64,000 nucleotides of DNA, taken from NCBI GenBank assembly GCA_964474695.1, contig CAYYTK010000022.1, positions 1 through 64,000 on the forward strand, given 5' to 3'. Shown in pieces: positions 33,490 through 42,345 of this stretch. This DNA comes from DAOUBP01 sp964474695 (GTDB lineage: Bacteria > Chloroflexota > Anaerolineae > CG2-30-64-16). A program made the translations under genes and the position numbers. Position 1 is the first letter of the stretch, and every line of letters starts with the position of its first letter. The notes under the pieces are model-generated. The model searched no databases and was not told the origin of the DNA. It worked only from the letters and a program-made list of their open reading frames with translations.

Positions 33490-34386
33490 TCAAGCGGGAC
33501 TGATCTTGGCGCAGCACAGACGCGCGAAGCCCGGGATGTCAAGCCCATCCGTCCTGTTGGCCAAGTAGCGGCGCCTGATGTCAGATGCGGACAGATCCTC
33601 GACCACGCGCCAGCCGGCCGCAGCCAGGATCTCCGCCATCTCCCCGGCCTCGAGCAGGGTCTGCATTGGCTCCCCGCGGCGCGCGCCGCCCGCGTCGAGG
33701 GTCTCGAAGAGCTGCAGGTCGGCGGCCGACATCGCGGCCTTGGGCTGGAAATAGTCGAACACCACCCGGCTGCCGGTTGCACACACTGCGGCCAGCGAGG
33801 CGAAGGTTTTGGCGATGGCGGGCCGCGTCAGGTAGCAGATCGTGCCGAGCCAGGAGACGAGCGCCTGGGCCGTGCGGTCGTACTGCCGGCCGAGGGCCGC
33901 AACAGGGAGCGCATCGGCGATCGCTTCACGTTCGAAATCGATCGGGATGAGGACGAGATGCGCCGGCGCCGCCCCCAACCGGCTGCTGATGCGCGCGGCT
34001 TTCCATTGCTGCGTCGCGGGTTGATCCAGCTCGAACACGGTGACCCCTGATTCGGCGTGCCGCAAGGCCCAACTGTCGAGGCCCGCGCCCAGGATCACGT
34101 ACTGGCGGCAGCCGCTGCCGATGGCCTGCCCCAGGCAATCCTCCGCGTAGCGGCTGCGGACCACGACAAAGGCGCTGATGGGCCGGACTTTGGCGATGAG
34201 AGGCCGCCAGAAGAGCCAGCGGAGCGGCGCTGAGTGCAGGATGGCGCTCAGCGGCGGGCCCAGCAGCCAGCCGGCCGCATCATCCTCAAGGATGGCCGGC
34301 CGGTCGTGCATCAGGTGGTAGGCCCGGTGGGCGGCCGCGAACTGTGCGGTCTGGCTGGGCTTGTCTTCTGTTTTGTTCATGTGCAT
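33490..34386 (-). CDS. SAM-dependent methyltransferase, leucine-carboxyl-methyltransferase-like
   Basis: A 298-residue class I methyltransferase of the group that includes polyketide O-methyltransferase TcmP and LCMT. The SAM-binding loop is YVILGAGLDSWALR followed by VTVFELDQPATQQWK, where the FELDxP signature is diagnostic; SWLGTICYLT is the typical post-II motif. The start at ATG 34386 follows GGTGGAGG. A second member of the same family is at 43083-43913, suggesting an expanded methyltransferase set in this organism. Substrate unknown. Confidence 0.85.
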   Translation of the reverse strand: MHMNKTEDKPSQTAQFAAAHRAYHLMHDRPAILEDDAAGWLLGPPLSAILHSAPLRWLFWRPLIAKVRPISAFVVVRSRYAEDCLGQAIGSGCRQYVILGAGLDSWALRHAESGVTVFELDQPATQQWKAARISSRLGAAPAHLVLIPIDFEREAIADALPVAALGRQYDRTAQALVSWLGTICYLTRPAIAKTFASLAAVCATGSRVVFDYFQPKAAMSAADLQLFETLDAGGARRGEPMQTLLEAGEMAEILAAAGWRVVEDLSASDIRRRYLANRTDGLDIPGFARLCCAKISPA

Positions 34387-34445
34387 CGCGCCTCCACCGC
34401 GCCAATGTGACGTTCCGACAGTGGTGTAAACCATCTACCCTGAAG

Positions 34446-35357
34446 TTATGGCGGCGCAAGAGCATCCCGCAGTCGGGCGACCTCTCCTGCTCGCGTTGCC
34501 GCAAACAGGAGGTCGAGTTGTCGCCCACCGGGCGCCAGCGTCAGCGACAAGGTGATCCCCTCGTCGGCCTGCTCGGATAACGCCGCGGCGCTGATCCGCG
34601 GCAGCGCAACATAGCGCCACTTGCCGCCATAGCGGGCGCCCCGGTTTTCGCTGCTGCGCGCATCGTCCTGGATCACGATGAATTCTTTGTCGGTCAGGAT
34701 CGCCAGGTGCGCCAGGGCGAGCGTCCGATAGACAATGAATTTCCAGAAGCGCGCGAGCGGCGCGCTCATCTTGGGCTGCCACACAACCTGGCGCACCTGC
34801 TCTCCCGGCAGCAGGCTGGTGCAGGCAAAGGACCTGAACTTGAAGCTTTCAGTCGCCAGATGGTCGAACTTCGCCAGCTCCGCGTCCCGGTCGGCCGGGT
34901 CCTGGTCCACCGGTGGGGGGCGAAGCATCTTCATGAAGGGGGCGAAGTGCCGGCCGGTGACCGTGTTGAACTCGACCGTGGTGGCGGCAGCCGATCCCGT
35001 CTGCGTCACACCGCCGATGGTGAGCCACGAGAACAGCAGGATTTCCCCCAACTCGACATCTGAGATCGTCGCCGCCGGGTAGGCGGCCAGGGTGATCTGG
35101 CTGCCGCGACGCTCCCAGATGTAGATGGTGTCGTGCACCGCGCAGAGCAGTTTCTCGGTGGTACGCTGGCGGAAGCCGGCGATGGCCGGCGCGAAGACGG
35201 TGTACGGAAAGGGGTGCTCGCGGCCCAAAGCCGCGTCAAATACGCTCCTGAAAGCTTCGGGCACACCCTCCGGCGACTCGATGACCCTGGCCCACGACGA
35301 CATCGTCTGGCGGGCCCCGGTCATTGCAGACAACTCACGATTCGAGTCCGTCGTCAT
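34446..35357 (-). CDS. Uncharacterised protein, possible PH-like domain
   Basis: A 303-residue soluble protein that I do not recognise. The N-terminal part (VFDAALGREHPFPYTVFAPAI, CAVHDTIYIWERRGSQITL) has strands that suggest a PH-like or DUF-type fold; a second, similar half has HLAILTDKEFIVIQDD followed by GGKWRYVALPRISAA, which looks like a bacterial PH or GRAM-like strand pattern. ATG 35357 is chosen because GGGAGG precedes it. The methyltransferase gene follows 59 bases downstream in the same direction. Confidence 0.6.
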   Translation of the reverse strand: MTTDSNRELSAMTGARQTMSSWARVIESPEGVPEAFRSVFDAALGREHPFPYTVFAPAIAGFRQRTTEKLLCAVHDTIYIWERRGSQITLAAYPAATISDVELGEILLFSWLTIGGVTQTGSAAATTVEFNTVTGRHFAPFMKMLRPPPVDQDPADRDAELAKFDHLATESFKFRSFACTSLLPGEQVRQVVWQPKMSAPLARFWKFIVYRTLALAHLAILTDKEFIVIQDDARSSENRGARYGGKWRYVALPRISAAALSEQADEGITLSLTLAPGGRQLDLLFAATRAGEVARLRDALAPP

Positions 35358-35482
35358 GAGCAGCGCCTCCCTGTATTCACTAATCCGCGGCGCGCCGCGG
35401 CCGGCTTTGCCCATGCCATGATCGTCCAGGGCAGCATTACGTCCATTCTATGCCCGGCCGCAGGCCGCCGCCATGACCCCTG

Positions 35483-36409
35483 TCATGCCTGTGGCGGGGC
35501 AGGCGGCGTCCGGGGAGGCATACCGGGGCTCAGATGCGCTTTGAGGAACCGGGCAATGTCGTCCAACGACGCGACAGCTTCCGGCAGCGACAGGAAGAGC
35601 TGCCACACGTGCCACATGCGCGGGTACGTCTCCAATCGCACGTCAACCCCTGCCGCGCGCGCGGCCGCCGCGATGCGCGTCGCGTCATCGAGCAGCATCT
35701 CCTCCTCTCCGGCATGAACCAGCAGCGGCGGCAGGCCGTGCCAGTCGCCATACACGGGCGATATCAGCGGTGAGAGCGCATCGCTGCCTGCGACGTAAGA
35801 CGCATTGTAGAACCGCACCGCCCGGGGAGGGAGCAGGGGGTCTTGGATGCGGTCCGGCCTGCTGCGGCCGGACAGGTCCGCTACGGGTGAGAGGCAGGCG
35901 GCTGCCGCGGGCAGCGGCTCGCCGCCATCGCGCAGCTTCATCATGGTCGTGATCGTCAGGTTGCCGCCCGCGGAATCGCCCGCCAGCACCGTGTTCCGCG
36001 GGGCAAGGTCCTGTTTCAGCAGCCAGCGATAGGCGGTGACGCAGTCGTCCAAGGCCGCGGGAAACGGATGGTCCGGTGCCAGGCGATAGTCCACGATCAG
36101 GGCGCGGATGCCCATCTTGCGCGCCAGGTGCGCCACCATCCCGATATGCGGGGGGGTCACGCCGAAGACGAAGCCGCCGCCGTGCAGATAGATCAGCGCC
36201 TGATCTATCGGGCTGTCCTGGGGGATGAGCCATTCACACGACACGCCGTCCGCAGACACAGCCTCTCGCGTGACATCGGCAGGCACCCGGGCGCGGGCCG
36301 TGGCCCCTCGGAGCGGACGACTTGTCCAGCGCAGCGGCAGGCGCGTTTGCAGGAAACGGATGACGGGCAGCCCTGCCCGGATTTTGCGTTCGGCGGCGGA
36401 TGGCGTCAT
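35483..36409 (-). CDS. Alpha/beta hydrolase, hormone-sensitive-lipase-type esterase
   Basis: A 308-residue esterase. The HSL-family oxyanion motif HGGGF is followed by the nucleophile elbow GDSAGGN; VDYRLAPDHPFPAALDD is diagnostic of the family, HAGEEEMLLDD supplies the acid and MWHVWQ the histidine region. It hydrolyses short- to medium-chain esters or related amide substrates. The ATG at 36409 has AAGGAGG upstream. The divergently placed ArsR promoter begins about 120 bases away. Confidence 0.88.
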   Translation of the reverse strand: MTPSAAERKIRAGLPVIRFLQTRLPLRWTSRPLRGATARARVPADVTREAVSADGVSCEWLIPQDSPIDQALIYLHGGGFVFGVTPPHIGMVAHLARKMGIRALIVDYRLAPDHPFPAALDDCVTAYRWLLKQDLAPRNTVLAGDSAGGNLTITTMMKLRDGGEPLPAAAACLSPVADLSGRSRPDRIQDPLLPPRAVRFYNASYVAGSDALSPLISPVYGDWHGLPPLLVHAGEEEMLLDDATRIAAAARAAGVDVRLETYPRMWHVWQLFLSLPEAVASLDDIARFLKAHLSPGMPPRTPPAPPQA

Positions 36410-36527
36410 CAGGGCCTCCTTACCTTGTGTCCAGCAGGACAGATCCCGGTTTTCATCAGATGCCAGGCACGTGCCGGCCCCGCACATGGCGAGCCGCGTT
36501 TCCACCGGCCTGAAGCGCGTTGCGCGC

Positions 36528-36572
36528 TTGACAAATCAGCCCGACAGGCTTATTATATGAGTGGTCGTTCAT
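36528..36572 (+). promoter_or_regulatory. Consensus promoter and operator of the arsR-family gene
   Basis: TTGACA at 36528-36533, exactly 17 bases, then TATTAT at 36551-36556. The 16-base partly palindromic site ATGAGTGGTCGTTCAT occupies 36557-36572 directly after the -10 box, where a bound repressor would block the polymerase. Confidence 0.75.
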
Positions 36573-36609
36573 AAATGCAAGCTGCGAGTGGGAGCATCAG
36601 CCAGGCGCA

Positions 36610-36969
36610 ATGAAGAAGACTCAGATGGCAGTGCCTACTCATGCCCACGTCACCGAGACCGAGATGCACGCCGCTCGGGCGCGGCTCCTGGCACCCGCTG
36701 CAGCACGGACGCTGGCCGGCGTGTTCAAATCACTCAGTGATCCGACACGCCTGCGCATCGTCTCGCTGCTGGCGGAGCGGGAATTCTGCGTGACGGACCT
36801 GGCCGCCGCGTTGGAGATGGAACAGTCGACCATCTCGCACCAGTTGCGCGACATGCGGGCGCAGCGGCTGGTGAGCTTCCGCCGCGAGGGTCAGCACGTG
36901 TACTATCGACTGGACGATCCGCACGTCCGCAGCCTGTTCGAACAGGGCCTGGCGCACATCCAGGACTGA
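36610..36969 (+). CDS. ArsR/SmtB-family winged-helix repressor
   Basis: A 119-residue regulator. LAGVFKSLSDPTRLRIVSLL, REFCVTDLAAALEMEQSTIS and HQLRDMRAQRLVSFRREGQHVYYRL give the classic ArsR winged helix. A His-x-His pair (HAH, residues 13-15) and the Cys in REFCVTDL resemble metal-sensor positions, but which metal, if any, is unclear. ATG 36628 is an alternative start. It probably represses itself through the site at 36557-36572 and the following methyltransferase gene through the related site at 37018-37033. Confidence 0.88.
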   Translation: MKKTQMAVPTHAHVTETEMHAARARLLAPAAARTLAGVFKSLSDPTRLRIVSLLAEREFCVTDLAAALEMEQSTISHQLRDMRAQRLVSFRREGQHVYYRLDDPHVRSLFEQGLAHIQD

Positions 36970-36972
36970 CAA

Positions 36973-37002
36973 CGCGGGGCGGTCAGCGTCGACCGCCCCG
37001 CG
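36973..37002 (+). terminator. Hairpin after the arsR-family gene
   Basis: Perfect 12-base arms CGCGGGGCGGTC and GACCGCCCCGCG around AGCGTC, starting three bases after the stop codon. The T-tract is weak, so it may only attenuate. Confidence 0.55.
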
Positions 37003-37017
37003 CTTCCGGGTGGGGAC

Positions 37018-37033
37018 ATGAACGCTCATTCAT
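37018..37033 (+). promoter_or_regulatory. Second ArsR-type operator, upstream of the double methyltransferase
   Basis: ATGAACGCTCATTCAT matches the reverse complement of the site at 36557-36572 at 13 of 16 positions. It lies 24 bases before the methyltransferase ATG and beside an AT-rich TTTAAAAA stretch. Confidence 0.65.
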
Positions 37034-37057
37034 TTAAAAAGCTAACGGGAGCGGACC

Positions 37058-38497
37058 ATGCGCAAGCTACTTAAGACCCTTCTCGCCATTCCCTTGGGGG
37101 TAGCCTTCTTTTGGCTCGTCGTGATGAAGGTCCTCTCCCGCGTCGCGGCCGTGTTCGGAGTCTCGGGACCCTGCCCGTATGCGCTGAGCCGGCTCGTGGA
37201 TAACCCGATCCGCCATCATGCCGTTCCCAGGCTGTTGGATCGCGTGGGCATCCGGCCGGGAGAGCGGGTGCTGGAGCTCGGCCCGGGGCCAGGCGCGTTC
37301 ACCGTGGAAGCCGCGCGCCGCGCCGGCCCCCAGGGCCGGCTGATTGCCGTCGACATCCAACCGGCCATGATCGCCCAGGTGGGGGCACGCGTTCGCCAGG
37401 CGGGACTGGCCAACGTCGAAACGTACGTCGCCGGCGCGCATGCCCTCCCCCTGCCCGCGGCCAGCGTGGATCGCGCCTTCCTGATCACTGTGCTGGGCGA
37501 GATCCCGGACCCCGACCGCGCGCTGGCCGAGCTGCACCGCGTGCTGGCCCTGGACGGGGTGCTGTCGGTCGGCGAGGCGTTCCTCGATCCTGATTACTTC
37601 TTCCCGGCAGAGGCCGTTCGCCGGGTCGAGGCGGCGGGCTTCCGGCTGATCGAACGGCACGGCAACTTCTGGGAGTATGCGTTGAACTTCCGGCGGGTGG
37701 CGGTCAACGCGCCGGCCGGCCTGGAGGTGATGGCCTGTCCGGCCTGCCGCGCCGCGCTGACCTGGCGCGAAGCGGAGCGCGTCCTCCGCTGCACCGCTTG
37801 CGGGATCGATTACCCCGTGCGGCAGGGCATCCCCCACTTCGTCGATCTCGACGCGCTGACCGGCCTCAACCGTCGCTTTTCGCGCCTCTACGATTGGTTC
37901 TCGTGGTTCTACCGCCTGTTCTCGAAGGTCGCGTTCGCCTACATCGGGATGCCCGAGGAGATTGCGCGGCGCGAGGTGCTCGATCGGCTGGAGCCGGGCG
38001 GCGGCCGGGTGCTGGAGGTCTCCATCGGGCCGGGCGTCAACCTGCCCTACCTGGTCGGCCGGCCCGACATGGGCCAGGTGCACGGCCTGGATATCTCCCT
38101 GGGCCAGTTGCGGCGCTGCCAGGCCTACCTGCGGCGGCAAGGTTGGGCCGTACCGCTGGCCCTGGGCAACGCCGAGGAGCTGCCCTACCGGGACGAGAGC
38201 TTCGACGCAGTCTTCCACATCGGCGGCATCAACTTCTTCAACGACAAGGCCAGGGCCATCGCGGAGATGGTCCGCGTGGCCAAACCCGGGGCGCGCATCG
38301 TGATCTGCGACGAGAACGAGCGCGGCGCGCGGGCCTATGAGCGGACCCTTCCCGGCTTCAAGCGTTCTTTCCAGGGCAACCGGCAGGCGGTGACGGCCCC
38401 GGTGGATGCGGTGCCGCCGGGGATGCAGGAGGTGCGCGTCTTCGACGGGTGGAAGGGCTGGATGTACTGTTTGGAGTTCAGGAAGCCGGGCGGGTGA
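37058..38497 (+). CDS. Fused double SAM methyltransferase with Trm112-like zinc ribbon
   Basis: A 479-residue protein. A membrane-anchor helix (about 6-26) precedes a first class I methyltransferase domain (SAM loop VLELGPGPGAF, 70-80; AVDIQPAMI). A zinc-ribbon of the Trm112 type follows (CPAC from Cys227 and CTAC, with DYPVRQGIPHFV). A second methyltransferase domain has VLEVSIGPGVNLP and HGLDISLGQL. The usual relatives carry one such domain. The upstream operator suggests control by the adjacent ArsR protein. The first domain resembles ubiquinone/menaquinone or arsenite methyltransferase-type enzymes in general form only; no substrate can be assigned. Confidence 0.82.
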   Translation: MRKLLKTLLAIPLGVAFFWLVVMKVLSRVAAVFGVSGPCPYALSRLVDNPIRHHAVPRLLDRVGIRPGERVLELGPGPGAFTVEAARRAGPQGRLIAVDIQPAMIAQVGARVRQAGLANVETYVAGAHALPLPAASVDRAFLITVLGEIPDPDRALAELHRVLALDGVLSVGEAFLDPDYFFPAEAVRRVEAAGFRLIERHGNFWEYALNFRRVAVNAPAGLEVMACPACRAALTWREAERVLRCTACGIDYPVRQGIPHFVDLDALTGLNRRFSRLYDWFSWFYRLFSKVAFAYIGMPEEIARREVLDRLEPGGGRVLEVSIGPGVNLPYLVGRPDMGQVHGLDISLGQLRRCQAYLRRQGWAVPLALGNAEELPYRDESFDAVFHIGGINFFNDKARAIAEMVRVAKPGARIVICDENERGARAYERTLPGFKRSFQGNRQAVTAPVDAVPPGMQEVRVFDGWKGWMYCLEFRKPGG

Positions 38498-38535
38498 CAA
38501 AGGCGCCAGACAAAAGTGACTTAAGGGAGGCGGCC

Positions 38536-39270
38536 ATGAAAAACCGGTATGTGTTCCTGGCCGGCCTGGCGGCCGGCGCGATCGGCGGGCTTCTGGCGCG
38601 GCGGCTGAGAGCACCGTCGGGCTGGCCAGCCTATCTGGCGGCCAGCCAGCAAGTGCTGGCCGAGACGCAAGGCCCGACGCAGGCGGCCCCGCTGGTCGCG
38701 CGGGCGCAAGCGCGCTACGACGAGCTGTACATGCACCGGCGTCGCTTTGACCAGCCGGCGCTGCGCCAGCATTATGAAGAGAGCATCCTGCCCACCCTTG
38801 CGCTCTATCAGACGTTGCGGGAAGCGGGCGACGACCAGGACGCGGCCCTGGCGGAGATAGACCGCATCGTCGCGGCGCTGGTGGCGCGGTCGGGCCGGCG
38901 CCGTTTGGTGCAGCTCTTGGGCCACCTGCCCAACGCGTTCGCCATCCTGCGGATCCTCAATCGCTGGGCGCTGAAATACAGGTACCCGCCCGAGGGGTGG
39001 CGGTTCGAGTGGGTGGAAGACAGCGCCCGCTGCATCGCCTATGACGCGCGCGCGTGTTTCTACGTCAACCTGCTCACTGCCCACGGCGCGCCGGAGCTGA
39101 CGGCGCATCTCTGCGCAGTGGATGACCTGTTGTATGGCGACATTCCCGGCATCGCCTGGCAGCGCACCAAGACCCTGGGCCGCGGCGATGACCGGTGCGA
39201 CTTCCGCCTCTGCCGCGCCGATGCGCCGGTCAACGGCGGCCAGTCCGCGGCGGACGTGCACGCGGGGTAG
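38536..39270 (+). CDS. L-2-amino-thiazoline-4-carboxylate hydrolase-like protein
   Basis: A 244-residue protein with a hydrophobic N-terminal segment (FLAGLAAGAIGGLLARR). The C-terminal half carries the conserved features of the ATC hydrolase family, including a FEWVEDSARCIAYDARACFY-type core and the closing GDDRCDFRLCR. Characterised Pseudomonas members act on ATC in L-cysteine formation; most homologues, often beside methyltransferases, have unknown roles. The ATG at 38536 follows GGGAGG. It lies 38 bases downstream of the double methyltransferase and is probably co-transcribed with it. Confidence 0.72.
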   Translation: MKNRYVFLAGLAAGAIGGLLARRLRAPSGWPAYLAASQQVLAETQGPTQAAPLVARAQARYDELYMHRRRFDQPALRQHYEESILPTLALYQTLREAGDDQDAALAEIDRIVAALVARSGRRRLVQLLGHLPNAFAILRILNRWALKYRYPPEGWRFEWVEDSARCIAYDARACFYVNLLTAHGAPELTAHLCAVDDLLYGDIPGIAWQRTKTLGRGDDRCDFRLCRADAPVNGGQSAADVHAG

Positions 39271-39285
39271 GGCTGCCCCGCGTGC
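39258..39285 (+). terminator. Hairpin spanning the stop of the ATC-hydrolase-like gene
   Basis: GCACGCGGGG (39258-39267) and CCCCGCGTGC (39276-39285) form a perfect 10-pair stem with loop TAGGGCTG that contains the stop codon. No T-tract follows. Confidence 0.5.
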
Positions 39286-39485
39286 CAGGACGCCTGCCCG
39301 GTGGTGGGTGGCATCCCCGATACCCTGCGTGAAGATCGCGAGGAGGTGCTCGGCCCGATCAGCGCTACGGCGGGGTCATCATCTTCCGTGCGATTCGGCG
39401 ACGAGCACCTGGCGTGGGCATCTATCATCGCTGGGGGCAGCTCCAATGCAGGGCGCGGGGCCCTCGGCATCCTCGAGTAGCCGCC

Positions 39486-39525
39486 TTCCCGCTTTCGCCT
39501 AGCATATTCCGGGCGAAAGCGGGAA
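39486..39525. terminator. Hairpin between converging genes
   Basis: TTCCCGCTTTCGCC (39486-39499) and GGCGAAAGCGGGAA (39512-39525) form a perfect 14-pair stem with a 12-base AT-richer loop, between two converging genes. A bidirectional terminator is the likely role. Confidence 0.6.
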
Positions 39526-39544
39526 GAATTACCTCTGGTGAGGG

Positions 39545-40147
<603 letters not shown>

Positions 40148-40175
40148 CTGAGCCCTCCTTCTTCGTTGGAGTCGG

Positions 40176-40221
40176 TCGGGCAAGTCGAGGCATCGGCACG
40201 CGGCCTCGGCGCCTTGCCCGA
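40176..40221 (-). other. Two-tier hairpin in the leader of the isochorismatase-like gene
   Basis: Outer arms TCGGGCAAG/CTTGCCCGA (9 pairs) and inner arms CGAGGC/GCCTCG (6 pairs) lie just before the ribosome-binding site. It could be a translational control hairpin or a REP-like repeat. Confidence 0.45.
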
Positions 40222-40324
40222 TGGTTTTCCTTTCAACGGAAGCATACATGCGGCTTGCTGGGTGGGCCTGGCGTCTCCTTCCGCCAGGGGAGTATTCCTG
40301 AAAAGACGCATGATCTACAACGGT

Positions 40325-40353
40325 TTGACAGCGCAGGGTAGTGGTGGTACCAT
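40325..40353 (+). promoter_or_regulatory. Promoter candidate for the GlcD-type oxidase
   Basis: TTGACA at 40325-40330, a 17-base spacer and TACCAT at 40348-40353, about 170 bases upstream of the GTG start. Confidence 0.5.
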
Positions 40354-40431
40354 CGCTCAGGGGCCGGCCTGAGATAGTCCAGCCAGGAACGTACGGCGAA
40401 GGCCCCGCCCGCAAGGACGTCGACATCCATG

Positions 40432-40460
40432 TGTATATCAGATTACAGTTTGGTTGTCAA
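40432..40460 (-). promoter_or_regulatory. Promoter candidate for the isochorismatase-like gene
   Basis: On the minus strand TTGACA (40460-40455), a 17-base spacer and TATACA (40437-40432). It is the best -35/-10 pair in the region and lies about 285 bases from the start codon. Confidence 0.6.
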
Positions 40461-40522
40461 GGCTCCCGCATTACCCCTTGTTTCGTCAGCTACCTTCACC
40501 AGCATGCCAGGAGGATCCGATC

Positions 40523-41968
40523 GTGACAGAAGCAACTATCAAGGAAGCTGCATCGCCCTTCAGGCCGGTCACCCAGGCCATCGTCGACGAACTCAAATCC
40601 ATCGTAGGCCAGCCATATGTGATCTTTGACGATGCCGAACGGCTGATCGACTACGGACATGACGAGATCCCCGGCGAAGAATACGGGCACCTGCCGGAAG
40701 CAGTGGTGCGTGTGTCCACCGCGCAGGAGATATCCCAGGTTCTAAAGCTGGCCAACCGGGAGATGATCCCGGTCACGCCGCGCGGCGCGGGATCGGGGCT
40801 ATCAGGCGGGGCCGTTCCCGTCTGCGGCGGCATCGTCATGGCCACAGACCGGATGCACAGGATTCTGGAGATCGATCGCGACAATATGGTCGTGGTGGTC
40901 GAACCCGGCGTGATAACCAACGACATCAACGAGGCAATCAGGGAGTTCGGGCTGTATTATGCCGGCTACCCCATGAGCTCCGAAACCTGCTTCGTGGGCG
41001 GAAATATCGCCGAGAACGCCGGCGGCGGCCGGGCCATCAAGTATGGCGTCACCAGCCGGTATGTGCTTGGCCTCGAGGTAGTGCTGCCGACGGGCGAGAT
41101 CGTGACCATGGGCGGCAAGCGCGTCAAAGATGTGACGGGCTACGACCTGGTGCACCTGATGGTGGGCTCCGAAGGGACGCTGGGCGTCGTCACGAAAGTG
41201 ATCCTTAAACTGCTGGCACTGCCAGCGGCGCGGGTCGTGGTACTGGTCCCGTTCCCTGACGTGCAATCCGCGATCGACATGGTGCCGCTGATGGCCCAGA
41301 ACCAGATCGTGCCCTCCGCGATCGAGTTCATGGACGCGCTGACGGTAAAGACGATCTACGCCTACGTGGGCGAAAAGCCGCCGGCCAAGAACATCGGCGC
41401 GCTGCTCCTGATTGAAGTGGACGGCTTCAGCGCTGAACAGGCCGAGGCCGAGTACAACCGGATCGTCGAGCTGTGCCTGGAGCACGGCGCCCTGGATGCG
41501 TTCGTCGGCGACACGCCGGCCAAGCAGAAGAAGATGTGGAAGCCTCGCCAGGCCACCGCCGATGCGTTCAAGCAGTACTCGCCGGTGCAGAGCATCGAGG
41601 ACGTGGTCGTGCCCACAGCCCAGATCCCCAAATTAGTGGCCGACGTAGAAGAGCTGGCGCAAAAGTATCATCTGTTGATCGCCTCCTACGGGCATGCCGG
41701 CGACGGCAACCTGCACGCCACGCCGATCAAGCCGGCGGAGATGTCGATGTCAGAGTGGCACGAGATGCTGCCGCACCTGTTGGAAGAGCTCTATCTGATC
41801 GTGGCGAGGCTGGGCGGCACCATCTCGGGCGAACACGGCGTCGGGCACAAGCGCAGCCGGTATTTGGGCCTGGTGATGGACCCGGCGATGATCGCGCTGC
41901 AGCGGCGCGTCAAGGCGGCCTTCGACCCGAACGGGATCCTGAATCCAGGGAAGATCTTCCCGGAGTGA
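40523..41968 (+). CDS. FAD-linked oxidase, GlcD (glycolate/D-lactate dehydrogenase) type
   Basis: A 481-residue flavoprotein. The PCMH-type FAD-binding domain shows VTPRGAGSGLSGGAVP, VVVVEPGVITNDIN and GGNIAENAGGGRAIKYG. The C-terminal domain has YGHAGDGNLH and the final GEHGVGHKRSRYL and DPNGILNPGKIF, all diagnostic of GlcD and D-lactate dehydrogenases. It oxidises a 2-hydroxy acid. GTG at 40523 is preferred because AGGAGG stands eight bases before it. No glcE or glcF (iron-sulfur) gene is adjacent, so the electron acceptor is not evident. Confidence 0.92.
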   Translation: MTEATIKEAASPFRPVTQAIVDELKSIVGQPYVIFDDAERLIDYGHDEIPGEEYGHLPEAVVRVSTAQEISQVLKLANREMIPVTPRGAGSGLSGGAVPVCGGIVMATDRMHRILEIDRDNMVVVVEPGVITNDINEAIREFGLYYAGYPMSSETCFVGGNIAENAGGGRAIKYGVTSRYVLGLEVVLPTGEIVTMGGKRVKDVTGYDLVHLMVGSEGTLGVVTKVILKLLALPAARVVVLVPFPDVQSAIDMVPLMAQNQIVPSAIEFMDALTVKTIYAYVGEKPPAKNIGALLLIEVDGFSAEQAEAEYNRIVELCLEHGALDAFVGDTPAKQKKMWKPRQATADAFKQYSPVQSIEDVVVPTAQIPKLVADVEELAQKYHLLIASYGHAGDGNLHATPIKPAEMSMSEWHEMLPHLLEELYLIVARLGGTISGEHGVGHKRSRYLGLVMDPAMIALQRRVKAAFDPNGILNPGKIFPE

Positions 41969-41999
41969 CGCCGTAGTTAACGGTATCAAAAAGCAAGGT

Positions 42000-42344
42000 A
42001 GCCTCGGCCTTTACCTCTGGGGACTGCGCACGCTGGGGACGATGTTCGGGCCCTCCACCGGTTTCGGCGTCCGGCTGCAAGCCGGTCACCGGCTGATCAC
42101 TTCCGGCCCCTATGCACTGGTTCGTCACCCGATGTACCTGGCCGTCATCACGGCGGGCATCGGCGGGCTGCTGCTCTACCGCACCTGGGCGATGCTGGCG
42201 TTTGCTGTCGCGATGTTCGGCCTGAGCGCCCGCGCCCACCGGGAGGAGGAGGCGTTGGCGGCGGAGTTCGGCGCGGCCTGGGAAGCCTATTGCCGGCGCG
42301 TGCCGGCTTGGCTGCCGCGCATATTTCGCAAACAGGGAGGATAA
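42000..42344 (+). pseudogene. 5'-truncated isoprenylcysteine methyltransferase-like gene
   Basis: An open frame of about 115 codons with the C-terminal half of an ICMT/PEMT-type membrane methyltransferase: WGLRTLG, the signature GHRLITSGPYALVRHPMYL, two helices and EEEALAAEFGAAWEAYCRRVPAWLP. Family-like sequence runs upstream of the first ATG (42042) to about 42000, yet no start codon with a ribosome-binding site is available and the N-terminal helices are missing. It follows the oxidase stop by about 30 bases, so a deletion joining the two genes is likely. A short functional product from 42042 cannot be excluded. Confidence 0.65.
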
Positions 42345-42345
42345 G

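Larger units (their letters stand above)
40148..40522. other. Divergent promoter region with long structured leader
   Basis: This 375-base region lies between two diverging genes. It holds a promoter for each direction and, on the minus strand, a roughly 280-base leader with a two-tier hairpin at 40176-40221 and a seven-pair CCTGGCG/CGCCAGG hairpin near 40268-40289. No known riboswitch class was recognised by eye. Confidence 0.5.

Noticed and set aside
39268..39477. In-frame continuation after the TAG of the ATC-hydrolase-like gene, as possible read-through or pyrrolysine
   Set aside because: The protein is complete at the family's conserved C terminus, the TAG lies in a hairpin, and the continuation shows no domain.
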